The notes: generated from the sequence alone by a model not told the origin. A stretch of 64,000 bases of DNA from Leadbetterella sp. (GCA_019638185.1 JAHBUH010000001.1:124001-188000), one strand, 5' to 3'. Shown: positions 17,902 to 26,387, counted from the stretch's first letter. Program-made: numbers and translations.

Positions 17902-18861
17902 TTAAGCCAGGCTTTGATCCAGTTTTAAGACGGCTGCCCTGTAATCTTCGCTCATCTTCCGGATCAGGTCGCTGACCGGCAGCACATTTTTTAAGGTACC
18001 CACGCCCTGGCCGGCCGACCAGACCGTTTTCCAGGCTTTAGCCTCGGCCTGGGCGGCATCCAGCTCCTTCCCGAAGTCTATTTTGGCCGCCCGCGACCAC
18101 TGCTCTTCCGTGATCCCGTTTTTTTGGAGGCTCTTCAGCAGGAAATTGGCGTGAACACCCGATATGGCAGCGGTATAGACAATGTCTTTGGCCTCGCTTT
18201 CACAGATCATTTCCTGGTATTCCGCGGAGGCGGCCGCTTCCCGGGTGTTGATAAATACGGTACCCGCATAAGCAAGGTCAGCGCCCATGGCCAGGGCAGC
18301 GGCTATATCCCCGCCGCGACTGATGCAGCCGGAAAGCAGTACCGTCTTGTCAAAAAACGTACGGATCTCGCCCACAAACGCCATGGGATTTAGCAAGCCC
18401 GCGTGGCCACCCGCTCCGGCACATACCAGGATGAGGCCATCTACACCCGCTTCGGCCGCTTTCTCGGCATGTCTTTTTTTGATCACATCGTGGTAGACTA
18501 TCCCCCCGTAGCTGTGCACGGCGTCCACTACCTGGCTTACGGCTCCCAGTGAGGTAATGACGAGCGGTACCCGGTGTTTTATGATCACCTGTATGTCTGC
18601 CATCAGGCGTTCATTAGTAGGATGAACGATGAGGTTCACTCCAAACGGAGCCGGTTTTATGCCGGTCTCCTGCTCAAACTTCTCCAGTTCGGTCTGAATC
18701 TCCGTCACCCAGGCTTCAAACCCCTCCGTGGTGCGCTGGTTAAGGGCCGGAAAAGTACCGGCGATGCCGGCCTTGCAGCACTCGATCACCAGCTTCGGAT
18801 TAGAGATCAGGAACATGGGAGCCGCCACCAGCGGCAATTTTAAGTGGGTTAAGGTGTGCAT
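17902..18861 (-). CDS. nitronate monooxygenase family flavoprotein
   Basis: 319 residues forming an FMN TIM barrel of the 2-nitropropane dioxygenase family: PLVAAPMFLISNPKLVIECCKAG at the start, VLVNLIVH-type strand (PFGVNLIVHPTNERL), the CAGAGGHAGLLNP phosphate-binding turn, and ALAMGADLAYAGTVFINTREA. The family oxidises alkyl nitronates or related anions, often as detoxification. It shares the strand with tesB, with one base between stop and start, so the two are probably cotranscribed. Substrate not determinable. Confidence 0.9.
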   Translation of the reverse strand: MHTLTHLKLPLVAAPMFLISNPKLVIECCKAGIAGTFPALNQRTTEGFEAWVTEIQTELEKFEQETGIKPAPFGVNLIVHPTNERLMADIQVIIKHRVPLVITSLGAVSQVVDAVHSYGGIVYHDVIKKRHAEKAAEAGVDGLILVCAGAGGHAGLLNPMAFVGEIRTFFDKTVLLSGCISRGGDIAAALAMGADLAYAGTVFINTREAAASAEYQEMICESEAKDIVYTAAISGVHANFLLKSLQKNGITEEQWSRAAKIDFGKELDAAQAEAKAWKTVWSAGQGVGTLKNVLPVSDLIRKMSEDYRAAVLKLDQSLA

Positions 18862-18862
18862 A

Positions 18863-19726
18863 TTATTTCTCGGTTTTAGGTCTGATTAATCCTTCCTGGG
18901 TCACAGACGCCACCAGTGTGCCGTCTCGGGTAAAAATATTTCCGCGGGTAAAACCACGGCTGTTAGACGCGCTGGGGCTGTCTATGGCATACAGCAGCCA
19001 GTCGTTTACCGTAAAATCACGGTGAAACCAGATGGCATGGTCCAGACTGGCCATAAAGACATCAAAAGGGTAGGGGCCCTCGGTATGCGGTAAGGTGGCC
19101 GTGATCAGCAGGTTATAGTCAGACACATAGGTGAGCAGCTGCTGATGGATCTCCGGAGAGGCTTCCACCGCCTGCTTAGCCTTGAACCACACGTGTTTAT
19201 AGGGTGGTTTAGTGCTGTTATCAAAAATATCGAAACCCTCCACAATCCGAAATTCAAACGGCCGGGAAGTGATCAGCTCGGAAATGGTATTGGGGATCCA
19301 TTTTTCAAACTTCCTGATGATCTCCTCATCCGATTTCAGCCCTTCCGGCCCCGGTACCTGCGGCATTTCAATAGAATGATCATAACCGCCCTGGTTTCTT
19401 TTCTGGTAGGAAGCAGACAGGAAGAAGATAGCGATGCCGTTCTGCTTGGCCACCACCCGGCGGGTGGAAAAGCTGCCCCCGTCGCGGATTTTCTCCACTT
19501 CGTAAACGATGGGCACGTTAATATCACCGGCCAGGAGGAAGTATGCATGCAGGGAATGGGCCGCCCGTTCCGGGTCTACCGTTTGGGTAGCGGCGCTTAA
19601 AGCCTGAGCCAGCACCTGCCCGCCAAAAACCCGTTTCCAGGGAGAAAGATAGTTTTGACCCAGGAAAACAGTTTCACTCAGGCCCTTCATTTTCAGAAGA
19701 TCAATAAGTTCGCGGATGTCGGTCAT
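18863..19726 (-). CDS. tesB: acyl-CoA thioesterase II
   Basis: 287 residues, the normal TesB length. It has the double hot-dog layout: VFGGQVLAQALSAA in the first half, SLHAYFLLAGD, GGSFSTRRVVAKQNG, and in the second half SLDHAIWFHRDFTVNDWLLY and SNSRGFTRGNIFTRDGTLVASVTQEGLIR. The catalytic Asp (DHAIWFH) and Thr/Gln (SVTQEG) are present. It hydrolyses medium- to long-chain acyl-CoA. It lies just upstream of the nitronate monooxygenase gene on the same strand. Confidence 0.93.
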   Translation of the reverse strand: MTDIRELIDLLKMKGLSETVFLGQNYLSPWKRVFGGQVLAQALSAATQTVDPERAAHSLHAYFLLAGDINVPIVYEVEKIRDGGSFSTRRVVAKQNGIAIFFLSASYQKRNQGGYDHSIEMPQVPGPEGLKSDEEIIRKFEKWIPNTISELITSRPFEFRIVEGFDIFDNSTKPPYKHVWFKAKQAVEASPEIHQQLLTYVSDYNLLITATLPHTEGPYPFDVFMASLDHAIWFHRDFTVNDWLLYAIDSPSASNSRGFTRGNIFTRDGTLVASVTQEGLIRPKTEK

Positions 19727-19812
19727 GGGGTATCTCGGATGATGCTTGTAAATGTAATGGTTTTTAGCCGGGAGAGCAAGGAATTACCCAGGAATTCATT
19801 CCGGCGGTTTCC

Positions 19813-20008
19813 GGAGCAGAGCTCCGAAAAAAAGAAAAGCTCCCAGAAAATCCGAGAGCTTTAATCTAACCCCTAAAATAAACCACTATAATAATCTCTT
19901 ATCCAAAAAATCTTTAAGCTGTGTTTCTTATATAACGCAACAGATAGTTAAAATGTTGCCTCTATTGTAAATATTTGTGTTAATTCATCATTAACACATG
20001 CAAAAATA
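19813..20008 (-). ncRNA. candidate small RNA in the tesB/lipoprotein divergent region
   Basis: This 336-base region (19727-20062) has no convincing coding frame. On the minus strand there is an exact -7 box TATTTTTGC (20001-20008), then a perfect palindrome (19977-19984 with 19990-19997, five-base loop), a second inverted repeat GCAACA/TGTTGC (about 19937-19959), and finally a stem AAAGCTC/GAGCTTT (19836-19842 with 19856-19862) followed by a T tract on that strand. That terminator faces no coding gene on the minus strand, which suggests a transcript of about 160 bases. No known RNA family was recognised and no -33 is seen. Confidence 0.4.
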
Positions 20009-20062
20009 AACCTTTAAACTGGTATTTGCTCTAATAAATAAGAAAAAAAAATTAAAAAAAAT

Positions 20063-20419
20063 ATGAAAAAGCTGATTTTGGCAAGTGTAGTGGCTGCTCT
20101 CAGTTTCTCCTGCGCCCGGGGGCAGTATCGCGAGAGAGCGTATGCGCATGAAGACCACAGGGGTTATGACCGGGATGCGGAGTACAGGATTGAGTCTTTC
20201 CAACGTCAGGCGTGGCGGAAGATTGAGACCGGCAGGAGACAGGGGCGCCTGTCCCGGGGAGAGTATAACCGGCTGATGCGCAAGTATAACGAGATTGAAG
20301 TCATGCAAAGACGGGCCCTTCGGAACGGGCGGATATCGCCCGGGGAAAGGAGAGACCTGGAAAGAGAAATGGCTGCTTTAGACCGTATGATCCATCGTGA
20401 TCTGCGAAACAGGTTTTAA
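20063..20419 (+). CDS. small exported protein with two basic helical repeats
   Basis: 118 residues with a signal ending ALSFSCARG; the Cys at residue 17 may be a lipobox Cys. The mature part is strongly basic and helical. Two segments share the pattern G-x-[LI]-S-x-x-E-x-x-x-L: about 63-78 (GRLSRGEYNRLMRKYN) and about 88-104 (GRISPGERRDLEREM). Similar short exported proteins with paired G-x-[LV]-[ST]-x-x-E-x-x-x-L units occur in many Gram-negatives, without known function. A bidirectional terminator follows the stop. Confidence 0.75.
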   Translation: MKKLILASVVAALSFSCARGQYRERAYAHEDHRGYDRDAEYRIESFQRQAWRKIETGRRQGRLSRGEYNRLMRKYNEIEVMQRRALRNGRISPGERRDLEREMAALDRMIHRDLRNRF

Positions 20420-20440
20420 TGAGTAATAGTTTTGTGAATT

Positions 20441-20473
20441 AAAAAAGAGCAGCTCTTTGAGCTGCCTTTTTTT
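20441..20473. terminator. bidirectional terminator
   Basis: GCAGCTC (20449-20455) pairs with GAGCTGC (20459-20465) around a TTT loop, flanked by an A run upstream and a T run downstream. It can end both the gene at 20063-20419 and the convergent gene at 20480-21322. Confidence 0.85.
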
Positions 20474-20479
20474 GATTCT

Positions 20480-21322
20480 TTATTTCACCTGGTCTACCAG
20501 TTTTTTGGCGTCACTCACCACTTTTTCCAGCGATCTTACTTTCTGTTTGGCTTCTGAAAGTTCCTTTTTGAGGTCTTCCAGCTCTTTCTCTTTTTTCCCC
20601 AGCTTATCTTCGGCCTTTTCGGCATCTTTCTGGATCCGGGAGATCTCCTTATCTTTTTTCTGGGAAGCCTTGCCCAGTTCTGATTTGGACTTTTCATCCA
20701 GCACCTGGGTGCTGTCTGTAGATAATTGATTCACGATCTCCTCTTTTTCCGACATGGCTTTAGCGATCAGCTCAGGGGAGGAATCCAGTTTTTTGCCCAG
20801 CTTTTGCTGTTCTTTCAGGTTAGACTCAATGGATTTCTCAATTTTGCCCTGGTCTTTTTTGGCCTCCTTCAGATCATCTTCGGCCAGGGAAAGGTTTTCA
20901 CCGATGAGCCGGGCCTGGGATTTCTGGCGGGAAAAATCAATAAACTCCTGGACAAACTTTTCAGCACCGCCGGGGTTAAGCTCGTGATTACTCAGGGCAT
21001 TATGCGCATCATTCAGGAAGAAAAATTCCAGCTTTTCCAGTTTTTTGGTGGATTTGGACACCACATCAATATAGTTCAGGTCCGTGGAAACCGTGTTTCC
21101 CCTCAGGTTCTGGATGCGGTAAATATTTTTCCCGGGCTTAGACACTTTCCCGAACTGGCCCAGGTATTTTTCCAGGTCATCCGTCAGCTCTTTGGAATCC
21201 TGGTTAGAAAGTACGGAGTACGACCGCTTTTCCAGTCCGTTATGCATATTCTGGCCCACATACACCTGGGCGAGCAGTGGGGTACTGCTGATGAGGAGAA
21301 CAATAAGAAGTAATTTTTTCAT
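20480..21322 (-). CDS. exported coiled-coil protein of unknown function
   Basis: 280 residues with signal peptide MKKLLLIVLLISSTPLLAQ. The N-terminal half (25-130) is mixed; the C-terminal half (about 140-280) is a long charged coiled coil rich in Lys, Glu and Asp, with repeating heptads (DLKEAKKDQGKIEKSI, DKLGKKEKELEDLKKELSEA). No Cys and no catalytic motif. It is probably periplasmic and could be a structural or tethering protein. It shares the strand with the methyltransferase gene upstream, 14 bases apart. Confidence 0.75.
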   Translation of the reverse strand: MKKLLLIVLLISSTPLLAQVYVGQNMHNGLEKRSYSVLSNQDSKELTDDLEKYLGQFGKVSKPGKNIYRIQNLRGNTVSTDLNYIDVVSKSTKKLEKLEFFFLNDAHNALSNHELNPGGAEKFVQEFIDFSRQKSQARLIGENLSLAEDDLKEAKKDQGKIEKSIESNLKEQQKLGKKLDSSPELIAKAMSEKEEIVNQLSTDSTQVLDEKSKSELGKASQKKDKEISRIQKDAEKAEDKLGKKEKELEDLKKELSEAKQKVRSLEKVVSDAKKLVDQVK

Positions 21323-21336
21323 TCTGTATAAATTTT

Positions 21337-22527
21337 TTAGCCTACGGCTTTTTTAGTTACTATTGCTATCTTTTTCCGGTTTATGTCCTCGGTCAGGTAA
21401 AGGTAGGTGTCTCCGCCGTCTTTCCACTGGAGTTTTTTTCTTACCTCTTCCGGCCGCAGGGGAAAATTCCGGCAGATGATGTTGGCCTGCCTGCCCGGTA
21501 CTATATCATTTAGACGGTTTTTATCAAAATTAGTCACACCCTTTACCGCCATTATGCGGCCGGGGAAGTGGGGCAGCGCCGTCTCATGGGTATACAGATG
21601 ACTGTTAGGAGCCATTTTCAGGAGGTCAAACCGCCTGGCCACGCTGGTAAAGGCCCCGGCTTTCAGCAGGGCGGCATTCGGTTCATAGAGGTAGTGCAGC
21701 GGCAGGCCGTACTGAGGGACTGCCTCTTTTTCTTCCTGGTGTGTAAAGATAAATTCCGGCTGGGATGTGGCCAGGTTCACACAGCGGATGGGCGGATCAG
21801 CCACCCCGGCTTCCCGCAGGATGAACACCAGCTCTTTTACTTCGTTTTTTTCGGCCAGGATGATGACTTCATTCACCGTTTCCAGGCGGCTGATGGCCAG
21901 CTTAAGATCCAGCATGGGGGAATATTTCACCATAATGGCCCCGGCATGCTCCAGAATACGGCTACGGAGCGCTGGCAGGTCCGGCAGGCAGTCTTCCGGC
22001 AGCACCAGTTTGCGGTTTGCCATGTCCCGGCGGGAGGGGTCAAGGTACACCCAGTTGTACTGCATACCCGGCCAGGGATAATCTTCCGCCTCAAAACACG
22101 TGAAGCTTACGTTCCGGGCACCCAAAACCTCAAAATTATGGCGCACCACTTCCGACAGCCCGGCATCCGGCTCATTATGCGTAAAATGCTCAAATTTTTG
22201 AGAAAGAAAATAGCTGTCCACACCCAAACCGCCACTCAGATCCAGCCCGTTTTTACCCCCCACGAAACCCGCTTTGTACCGTGCCGTCAGTTCCGAGGAG
22301 CTTTGTTCCATATTTATACCGGCATAAGGCAGCGTTTTCCCGTTCTCATACCACTCCGGCACCTTCTTCTCCATCACCCGCAGGTGATCCAGGTGCCCCG
22401 CCACCCGCCGCAAAAGCTCCGGCTCATACTTCCCCGCATGCTGCAGCACAAAATCCGCCGCACCGGTAGTCCCGTCCTTTTCTTTCAGCGCAATATCCCG
22501 CGCCTTTATCCGAAGATCAAGCGACAT
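21337..22527 (-). CDS. class I SAM-dependent methyltransferase with THUMP-like C-terminus
   Basis: 396 residues. The methyltransferase core has the SAM-binding loop GLDLSGGLGVDSYFLSQ (about 94-110) and the motif WVYLDPSRRD, where the DPxR pattern resembles the DPPY-type active-site loop. An N-terminal helical domain precedes it and a C-terminal THUMP-like part (ending in DGGDTYLYLTEDINRKKIAIVTKK) follows. Proteins of this plan are found across Bacteroidota and are thought to act on nucleic acid, but the target is not established. It is cotranscribed with the coiled-coil gene downstream. Confidence 0.8.
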   Translation of the reverse strand: MSLDLRIKARDIALKEKDGTTGAADFVLQHAGKYEPELLRRVAGHLDHLRVMEKKVPEWYENGKTLPYAGINMEQSSSELTARYKAGFVGGKNGLDLSGGLGVDSYFLSQKFEHFTHNEPDAGLSEVVRHNFEVLGARNVSFTCFEAEDYPWPGMQYNWVYLDPSRRDMANRKLVLPEDCLPDLPALRSRILEHAGAIMVKYSPMLDLKLAISRLETVNEVIILAEKNEVKELVFILREAGVADPPIRCVNLATSQPEFIFTHQEEKEAVPQYGLPLHYLYEPNAALLKAGAFTSVARRFDLLKMAPNSHLYTHETALPHFPGRIMAVKGVTNFDKNRLNDIVPGRQANIICRNFPLRPEEVRKKLQWKDGGDTYLYLTEDINRKKIAIVTKKAVG

Positions 22528-22635
22528 ACCCGGCAGCCATTATGACAGTGAACAAAAACAATAAACAAAAAAACAGCCCCAAATTAAGCCGTTCCCAAGA
22601 AAAATCACCAGCAAACAGAGTTTGTTTCAGCCCGC

Positions 22636-22763
22636 GATGAGGGCCGAAGGGTGCGTAAAATGCAAGGCGTTGAGGATGAGATTGAAGGAGCATACTAAAA
22701 GTATGTGACTGAAAGCGAATTCCGAAAACAACGCAGCAGTTTATGTGCCCTTCGGACATCATC
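22636..22763. repeat. 128-bp imperfect palindromic element
   Basis: The outer arms 22636-22663 and 22738-22763 are imperfect inverted copies sharing a CCGAAGGG core and flanking GATG and TAAA blocks. An inner pair GCGTTG/CAACGC (22667-22672, 22729-22734) and a central CATACT-AAA-AGTATG hairpin (22691-22705) continue the same fold. It fills most of the 234-base gap between the methyltransferase and Spy-like genes and reaches the latter's stop codon. It looks like a dispersed palindromic repeat rather than a plain terminator, since there is no T run. Confidence 0.65.
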
Positions 22764-23211
22764 AGTCGTGGTTGCGTTCTTTGAGACGGTCGAGCAACAC
22801 CTGGTTAAAGCGCTCCTCCGACACCAGCATAATCCCATACTGCTGCTCCGAGATCACCTTCAGAAAATCCCCCTTATACCGCCGCGTCAGGTCCAGTTCC
22901 TTCTGCTTCAGCTCCTGGATGCGCTCCTGCTTTTTATAGGCGTCATCGTCTTCCGAAAAATTGCGGGAGAGCAGGCGGATCTCCCGGCGGATCTCCTTGC
23001 GCTGGTTATCACAGGCATGGTAAATGGGCCAGAACCGCTCTGCCTGGCTTTTGGTGAGCTTCATGTCACTGGTCAGCTTGGCTATTTTTATCTGCAGAAT
23101 ACGGTCCTGTTGGGTTGAGGTGGCCGGATTTGTGTTATTTACTTTCCCCGAAACCTGCGAAAAGGCATTCAGCGACAGCAACAGCAAAAACCCTATTGAA
23201 ACATATTTCAT
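22762..23211 (-). CDS. Spy/CpxP-like periplasmic protein
   Basis: 149 residues with signal peptide MKYVSIGFLLLLSLNAFSQ. The mature protein is helical and charged, with the LTxxQ-type motif LTKSQAERFWPIYHACDNQRKEIRREI. This pattern is seen in small proteins that follow ECF sigma/anti-sigma pairs in Bacteroidota and is thought to belong to the Spy/CpxP stress-sensor fold. Its gene follows the anti-sigma-like gene on the same strand, 18 bases apart, so it is probably part of that stress-response operon. Confidence 0.75.
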   Translation of the reverse strand: MKYVSIGFLLLLSLNAFSQVSGKVNNTNPATSTQQDRILQIKIAKLTSDMKLTKSQAERFWPIYHACDNQRKEIRREIRLLSRNFSEDDDAYKKQERIQELKQKELDLTRRYKGDFLKVISEQQYGIMLVSEERFNQVLLDRLKERNHD

Positions 23212-23229
23212 TTCTTCCTCGTAATTCTA

Positions 23230-23937
23230 TTAAATATTGATCCCATTTTCCAATAAATAGGAAGTGATCTCCTTATCGGAAACTTCTGAAGTCAGGAAAA
23301 CTTCGTTTCCCTCCAGGACAAAATTCAGGTCTTCTTCCATCAGGGGCTGCTCCCTCAGGTAGGCGATCATGGCATCCGAACTGATGCCGGCCAGCTCATC
23401 TTTCGGCGCCGGGTTATTCCACGACAGGCCGTAAGCCACCAGGCCGATGACCGCCACAGCGGCAGCACTCCGCATCACCTTAATATTTCTGAACAGGGTG
23501 AATTTCTCTTTCCGGGCCCCGGTGGTCGTCGCCAGGATATCTTTTTCCAGTGTATCAAAATAGCCGGCAGGAACTGAAGCCTGAGGTAAATCCTGCAGCC
23601 TTGCCTCCGCCATGATGCGGTCTTCCAGGCCTTCAAAGTAGCCTTTCTCCACGGCCGGACGTTTCAGGCCGTCAATTTTCACACGACTGAGGATCTGCTC
23701 TTCCAGGGCATCGAAATAGCCTTCCGGGGTGCCCGGCGTACCGTTCAGCGGTGCCAGCCGGGTGGTGGAAAGAAGCTGTTCTTCCAGGGTATCAAAGTAC
23801 CCTTCCGGAACAGCGGGACGACGTAATTCAGACAGCACCGAGATCTTCACCCCGGATAAAAGCCGCTCTTCCAGCCCGGGGAAATATCCCTCGGGAACGG
23901 TAAAAGGGGCCTTTATTTTGCTGTTTTCCAAATTCAT
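23230..23937 (-). CDS. anti-sigma-factor-like protein with five PxGYF repeats
   Basis: 235 residues. Five copies of a 13-residue unit of the form [PE]-x-GYF-x-x-LE-x-x-[IL]-[LM] lie at about 15-27, 44-56, 71-83, 97-109 and 123-135. A single TM helix follows (about 155-173) and then a short periplasmic tail. Anti-sigma-type proteins beside ECF sigma genes in this phylum usually carry one or two such PxGYF units; five is unusual. The gene directly follows the ECF sigma gene, so a role in holding that sigma factor at the membrane is likely but not proven. No zinc-binding HxxxCxxC motif is present. Confidence 0.75.
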   Translation of the reverse strand: MNLENSKIKAPFTVPEGYFPGLEERLLSGVKISVLSELRRPAVPEGYFDTLEEQLLSTTRLAPLNGTPGTPEGYFDALEEQILSRVKIDGLKRPAVEKGYFEGLEDRIMAEARLQDLPQASVPAGYFDTLEKDILATTTGARKEKFTLFRNIKVMRSAAAVAVIGLVAYGLSWNNPAPKDELAGISSDAMIAYLREQPLMEEDLNFVLEGNEVFLTSEVSDKEITSYLLENGINI

Positions 23938-23985
23938 CGTAATTAATAAATCTTTTTAAATAAGACTGCTGAAAAGAGAAATGGT

Positions 23986-24531
23986 TTAATGGTTTGTTAA
24001 ATATTCCTCTATTTTCTTAACCGCAAAATGGTAGGTGGCTTTGAGGCCGCCCACGCTGGTTTCCGTGATCTCTGCTATTTCTTCGTATTTGAGGTTCTCA
24101 AAATACTTCAGGTTAAAGACCACCCGCTGCTTATCCGTCAGTTCCAGCAGGGCTTTCTGCAGCTTCATCTGTATCTCATCGCCGTCCAGGTAGGTATCAC
24201 TCCGCGGGGATTCCAGGCTGGCCACCAGCATCTCGTTATCGTCTATGGATACGGAATTGTCCTTTCTTTTCTTTTGCAGGAAGGTCAGCGCTTCATTGGT
24301 GGCTATCCGGTACAGCCAGGTGTACAGCTTGGAGTCGCCGCGGAACTTATCCAGGTTTCTCCAGATCTTGATGAAAGTCTCCTGGGTCACGTCATCGGCA
24401 TCGTCATGGTCCACCACAATCTTCCTTACATGGTAATAGATCTTTTCCTTGTAAGCTTTCAGGATCATGCGGAAGGCCTGCTCGTGCGTGGCTTCGTTCC
24501 CCAGAAGTGCTATGATTTCGTCGTCTTTCAT
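23986..24531 (-). CDS. ECF-type RNA polymerase sigma factor
   Basis: 181 residues. Region 2 is clear: YKEKIYYHVRKIVVDHDDADDVTQETFIKIWRNL, then FRGDSKLYTWLYRIATNEAL. After an acidic linker, region 4 has LTDKQRVVFNLKYFENLKYEEIAEITETSVGGLKATYHFAVKKI, a helix-turn-helix. It directs RNA polymerase to stress or envelope promoters. Its anti-sigma-like gene follows 48 bases downstream. It begins 17 bases after the stop of the transketolase C-terminal subunit gene, on the same strand, so read-through from the transketolase promoter is possible. Confidence 0.95.
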   Translation of the reverse strand: MKDDEIIALLGNEATHEQAFRMILKAYKEKIYYHVRKIVVDHDDADDVTQETFIKIWRNLDKFRGDSKLYTWLYRIATNEALTFLQKKRKDNSVSIDDNEMLVASLESPRSDTYLDGDEIQMKLQKALLELTDKQRVVFNLKYFENLKYEEIAEITETSVGGLKATYHFAVKKIEEYLTNH

Positions 24532-24547
24532 CCTTGCGGCGCTTCGC

Positions 24548-25504
24548 TTATTTCTTTCTGCTGATCACTTTTTGAGCTGCAGCTACTATATTCGCGGCTT
24601 TCAGGCCGTATTTTTCCATGAGCTGATCCGGCGTGCCCGATTCCCCGAAAGAGTCATTCACCGCAATGTACTCCTGGGGAGTAGGCCGGTTTTCTGACAG
24701 GAACTGCGCTACGGCATCGCCTAAACCGCCGTTTGCCTGGTGTTCTTCACAGGTCACCACACAGCCGGTTTTCTTAATGGATTTCAGGATGGCGGCCGTA
24801 TCCAGCGGTTTGATGGTATGTATATTAATGATCTCGGCGGAGATGCCCAGCTCTTCCAGTTTCTCACCGGCCTGGATGGCTTCCCATACCAGGTGGCCGG
24901 TAGCAATGAGCGTCACATCCGTGCCCTCATTCACCATCCAGGCTTTCCCGATCTCGAATTTCTGATCCGCGCCTGTAAATACAGGCACCACAGGGCGTCC
25001 GAAACGCAGGTATACCGGGCCGTGGTAATCTGCTACGGCCTTGGTGGCTGCCTTGGTCTGGTTGTAATCGCAGGGATTGATCACTACCATGTTCGGCATG
25101 GCGCGCATCATGGCCAGGTCTTCCAGGATCTGGTGGGTGGCGCCGTCTTCGCCCAGGGTGATACCGGCATGGGAAACGGCGATCTTCACGTTTTTATCCG
25201 AGTAAGCCACCGATTGGCGGATCTGGTCGTACACCCGGCCGGAACCGAAGTTGGCGAAAGTGGTGGCGTAGGGCACTTTGCCCGAAATAGAGAGGCCGGC
25301 GGCAATCCCCACCATATTGGCTTCTGCAATACCGGTCTGAAAGAAACGTTCCGGATGGTTTTTGATAAAATTATCCAGTTTCAGGGATCCTATCAGGTCG
25401 GCGCAGAGGGCTACCACGTTCGGGTGGCTCTGGCCCAGTTCCGTCATGGCATCCCCGAAGCCTGAGCGGGTATCTTTTGATTCGGTGTATGTATATTTCT
25501 TCAT
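24548..25504 (-). CDS. transketolase C-terminal subunit
   Basis: 318 residues corresponding to the pyrimidine-binding and C-terminal domains of transketolase. Seen are DTRSGFGDAMTELGQSHPNVVALCADL, the region with the conserved Glu that activates thiamine (FFQTGIAEANMVGIAAGLS), and the C-terminal domain from about residue 190 (VTLIATGHLVWEAIQAGEKL). It needs the N-terminal subunit encoded just upstream. Together they would make the transfer reaction of the pentose phosphate pathway, or a related ketol transfer. Split transketolase genes are known in several bacteria and in archaea. Confidence 0.93.
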   Translation of the reverse strand: MKKYTYTESKDTRSGFGDAMTELGQSHPNVVALCADLIGSLKLDNFIKNHPERFFQTGIAEANMVGIAAGLSISGKVPYATTFANFGSGRVYDQIRQSVAYSDKNVKIAVSHAGITLGEDGATHQILEDLAMMRAMPNMVVINPCDYNQTKAATKAVADYHGPVYLRFGRPVVPVFTGADQKFEIGKAWMVNEGTDVTLIATGHLVWEAIQAGEKLEELGISAEIINIHTIKPLDTAAILKSIKKTGCVVTCEEHQANGGLGDAVAQFLSENRPTPQEYIAVNDSFGESGTPDQLMEKYGLKAANIVAAAQKVISRKK

Positions 25505-25520
25505 TATCGTTTAGCAATAT

Positions 25521-26387
25521 TTAATAATCTCCGAAAGTTAGCGGTAGCTGATCCAGTGCTTTGGCCAGCTGCTCATCGTTAGGAGCGGAGCCGTGCCATT
25601 TGTGCGTTCCCATCATATAATCTACCCCTGCGCCCATTTCGGTATGCAGCAGGATCAGCACGGGCTGTCCCTTGCCGGTGAGGCGTTTGGCTTTCCGGAG
25701 CCCGGCTATACAGGCTTCCATGTTATTGCCCTCTTTTATTTCCATCACATTCCATCCGAAGGCCTTGTATTTGGCTTTCAGGTCACGGTTAGCCATTACT
25801 TTCTCTGTGGGGCCGTCTATCTGCTGGTAGTTCAGGTCAATGATGGCAATGAGGTTATCCACCTTGTGGTGAGGCGCAAACTGCGCGGCTTCCCAGATCT
25901 GGCCTTCCTGCTGCTCGCCGTCGCCCATCAGGACATACACCGTGCGCGGGTCACCGTCCAGTCTTTTTCCCAGCGCGGCGCCGATGGCCACGGAAAGGCC
26001 CTGGCCCAGTGAGCCCGAAGCCACACGGATGCCCGGAAGCCCCTCGTGCGTGGTAGGGTGCCCCTGGAGGCGGCTGTTGATTTTACGGAAAGTGGCCAGC
26101 TCTTCCACACCGAAATAACCCCTTCGGGCCAGAACGGAGTAGAACAGGGGTGAAATATGACCGTTAGAAAGAAAGAACAGGTCTTCGTCATGACCTTCCA
26201 TCTTAAAGCTGAGGTAACCGCCTTTTCCTTTCCGGTTCGAGATCTTCATCTGCTGGAAGTACAGGGCCGTGAGGATGTCAGTACATCCCAGTGATCCGCC
26301 GGGGTGACCTGATTTACAGCCGTGAACCATCCTTACAATGTCTCTTCGAACCTGTGAGGCTATGTCCTGAAGTTCTTTGATTTGCAT
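25521..26387 (-). CDS. transketolase N-terminal (thiamine diphosphate-binding) subunit
   Basis: 288 residues. The TPP-binding motif begins GDGEQQEGQIWEAAQFA and ends NYQQIDG (the GDG...N pattern). Other transketolase markers are GCKSGHPGGSLGCTDI near the start and SLGQGLSVAIGAALGK. It lies 16 bases upstream of the C-terminal subunit gene, in the usual N-then-C order. The start has an exact -7 box upstream. The gene is divergent from the BlaI-type repressor. Confidence 0.94.
   Translation of the reverse strand: MQIKELQDIASQVRRDIVRMVHGCKSGHPGGSLGCTDILTALYFQQMKISNRKGKGGYLSFKMEGHDEDLFFLSNGHISPLFYSVLARRGYFGVEELATFRKINSRLQGHPTTHEGLPGIRVASGSLGQGLSVAIGAALGKRLDGDPRTVYVLMGDGEQQEGQIWEAAQFAPHHKVDNLIAIIDLNYQQIDGPTEKVMANRDLKAKYKAFGWNVMEIKEGNNMEACIAGLRKAKRLTGKGQPVLILLHTEMGAGVDYMMGTHKWHGSAPNDEQLAKALDQLPLTFGDY

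Noticed and set aside
21568-22545. Forward open frame opposite the methyltransferase (about 325 codons)
   Set aside because: Rich in His and Gln without domain; the reverse gene has a SAM-binding motif and the DPSRR loop.
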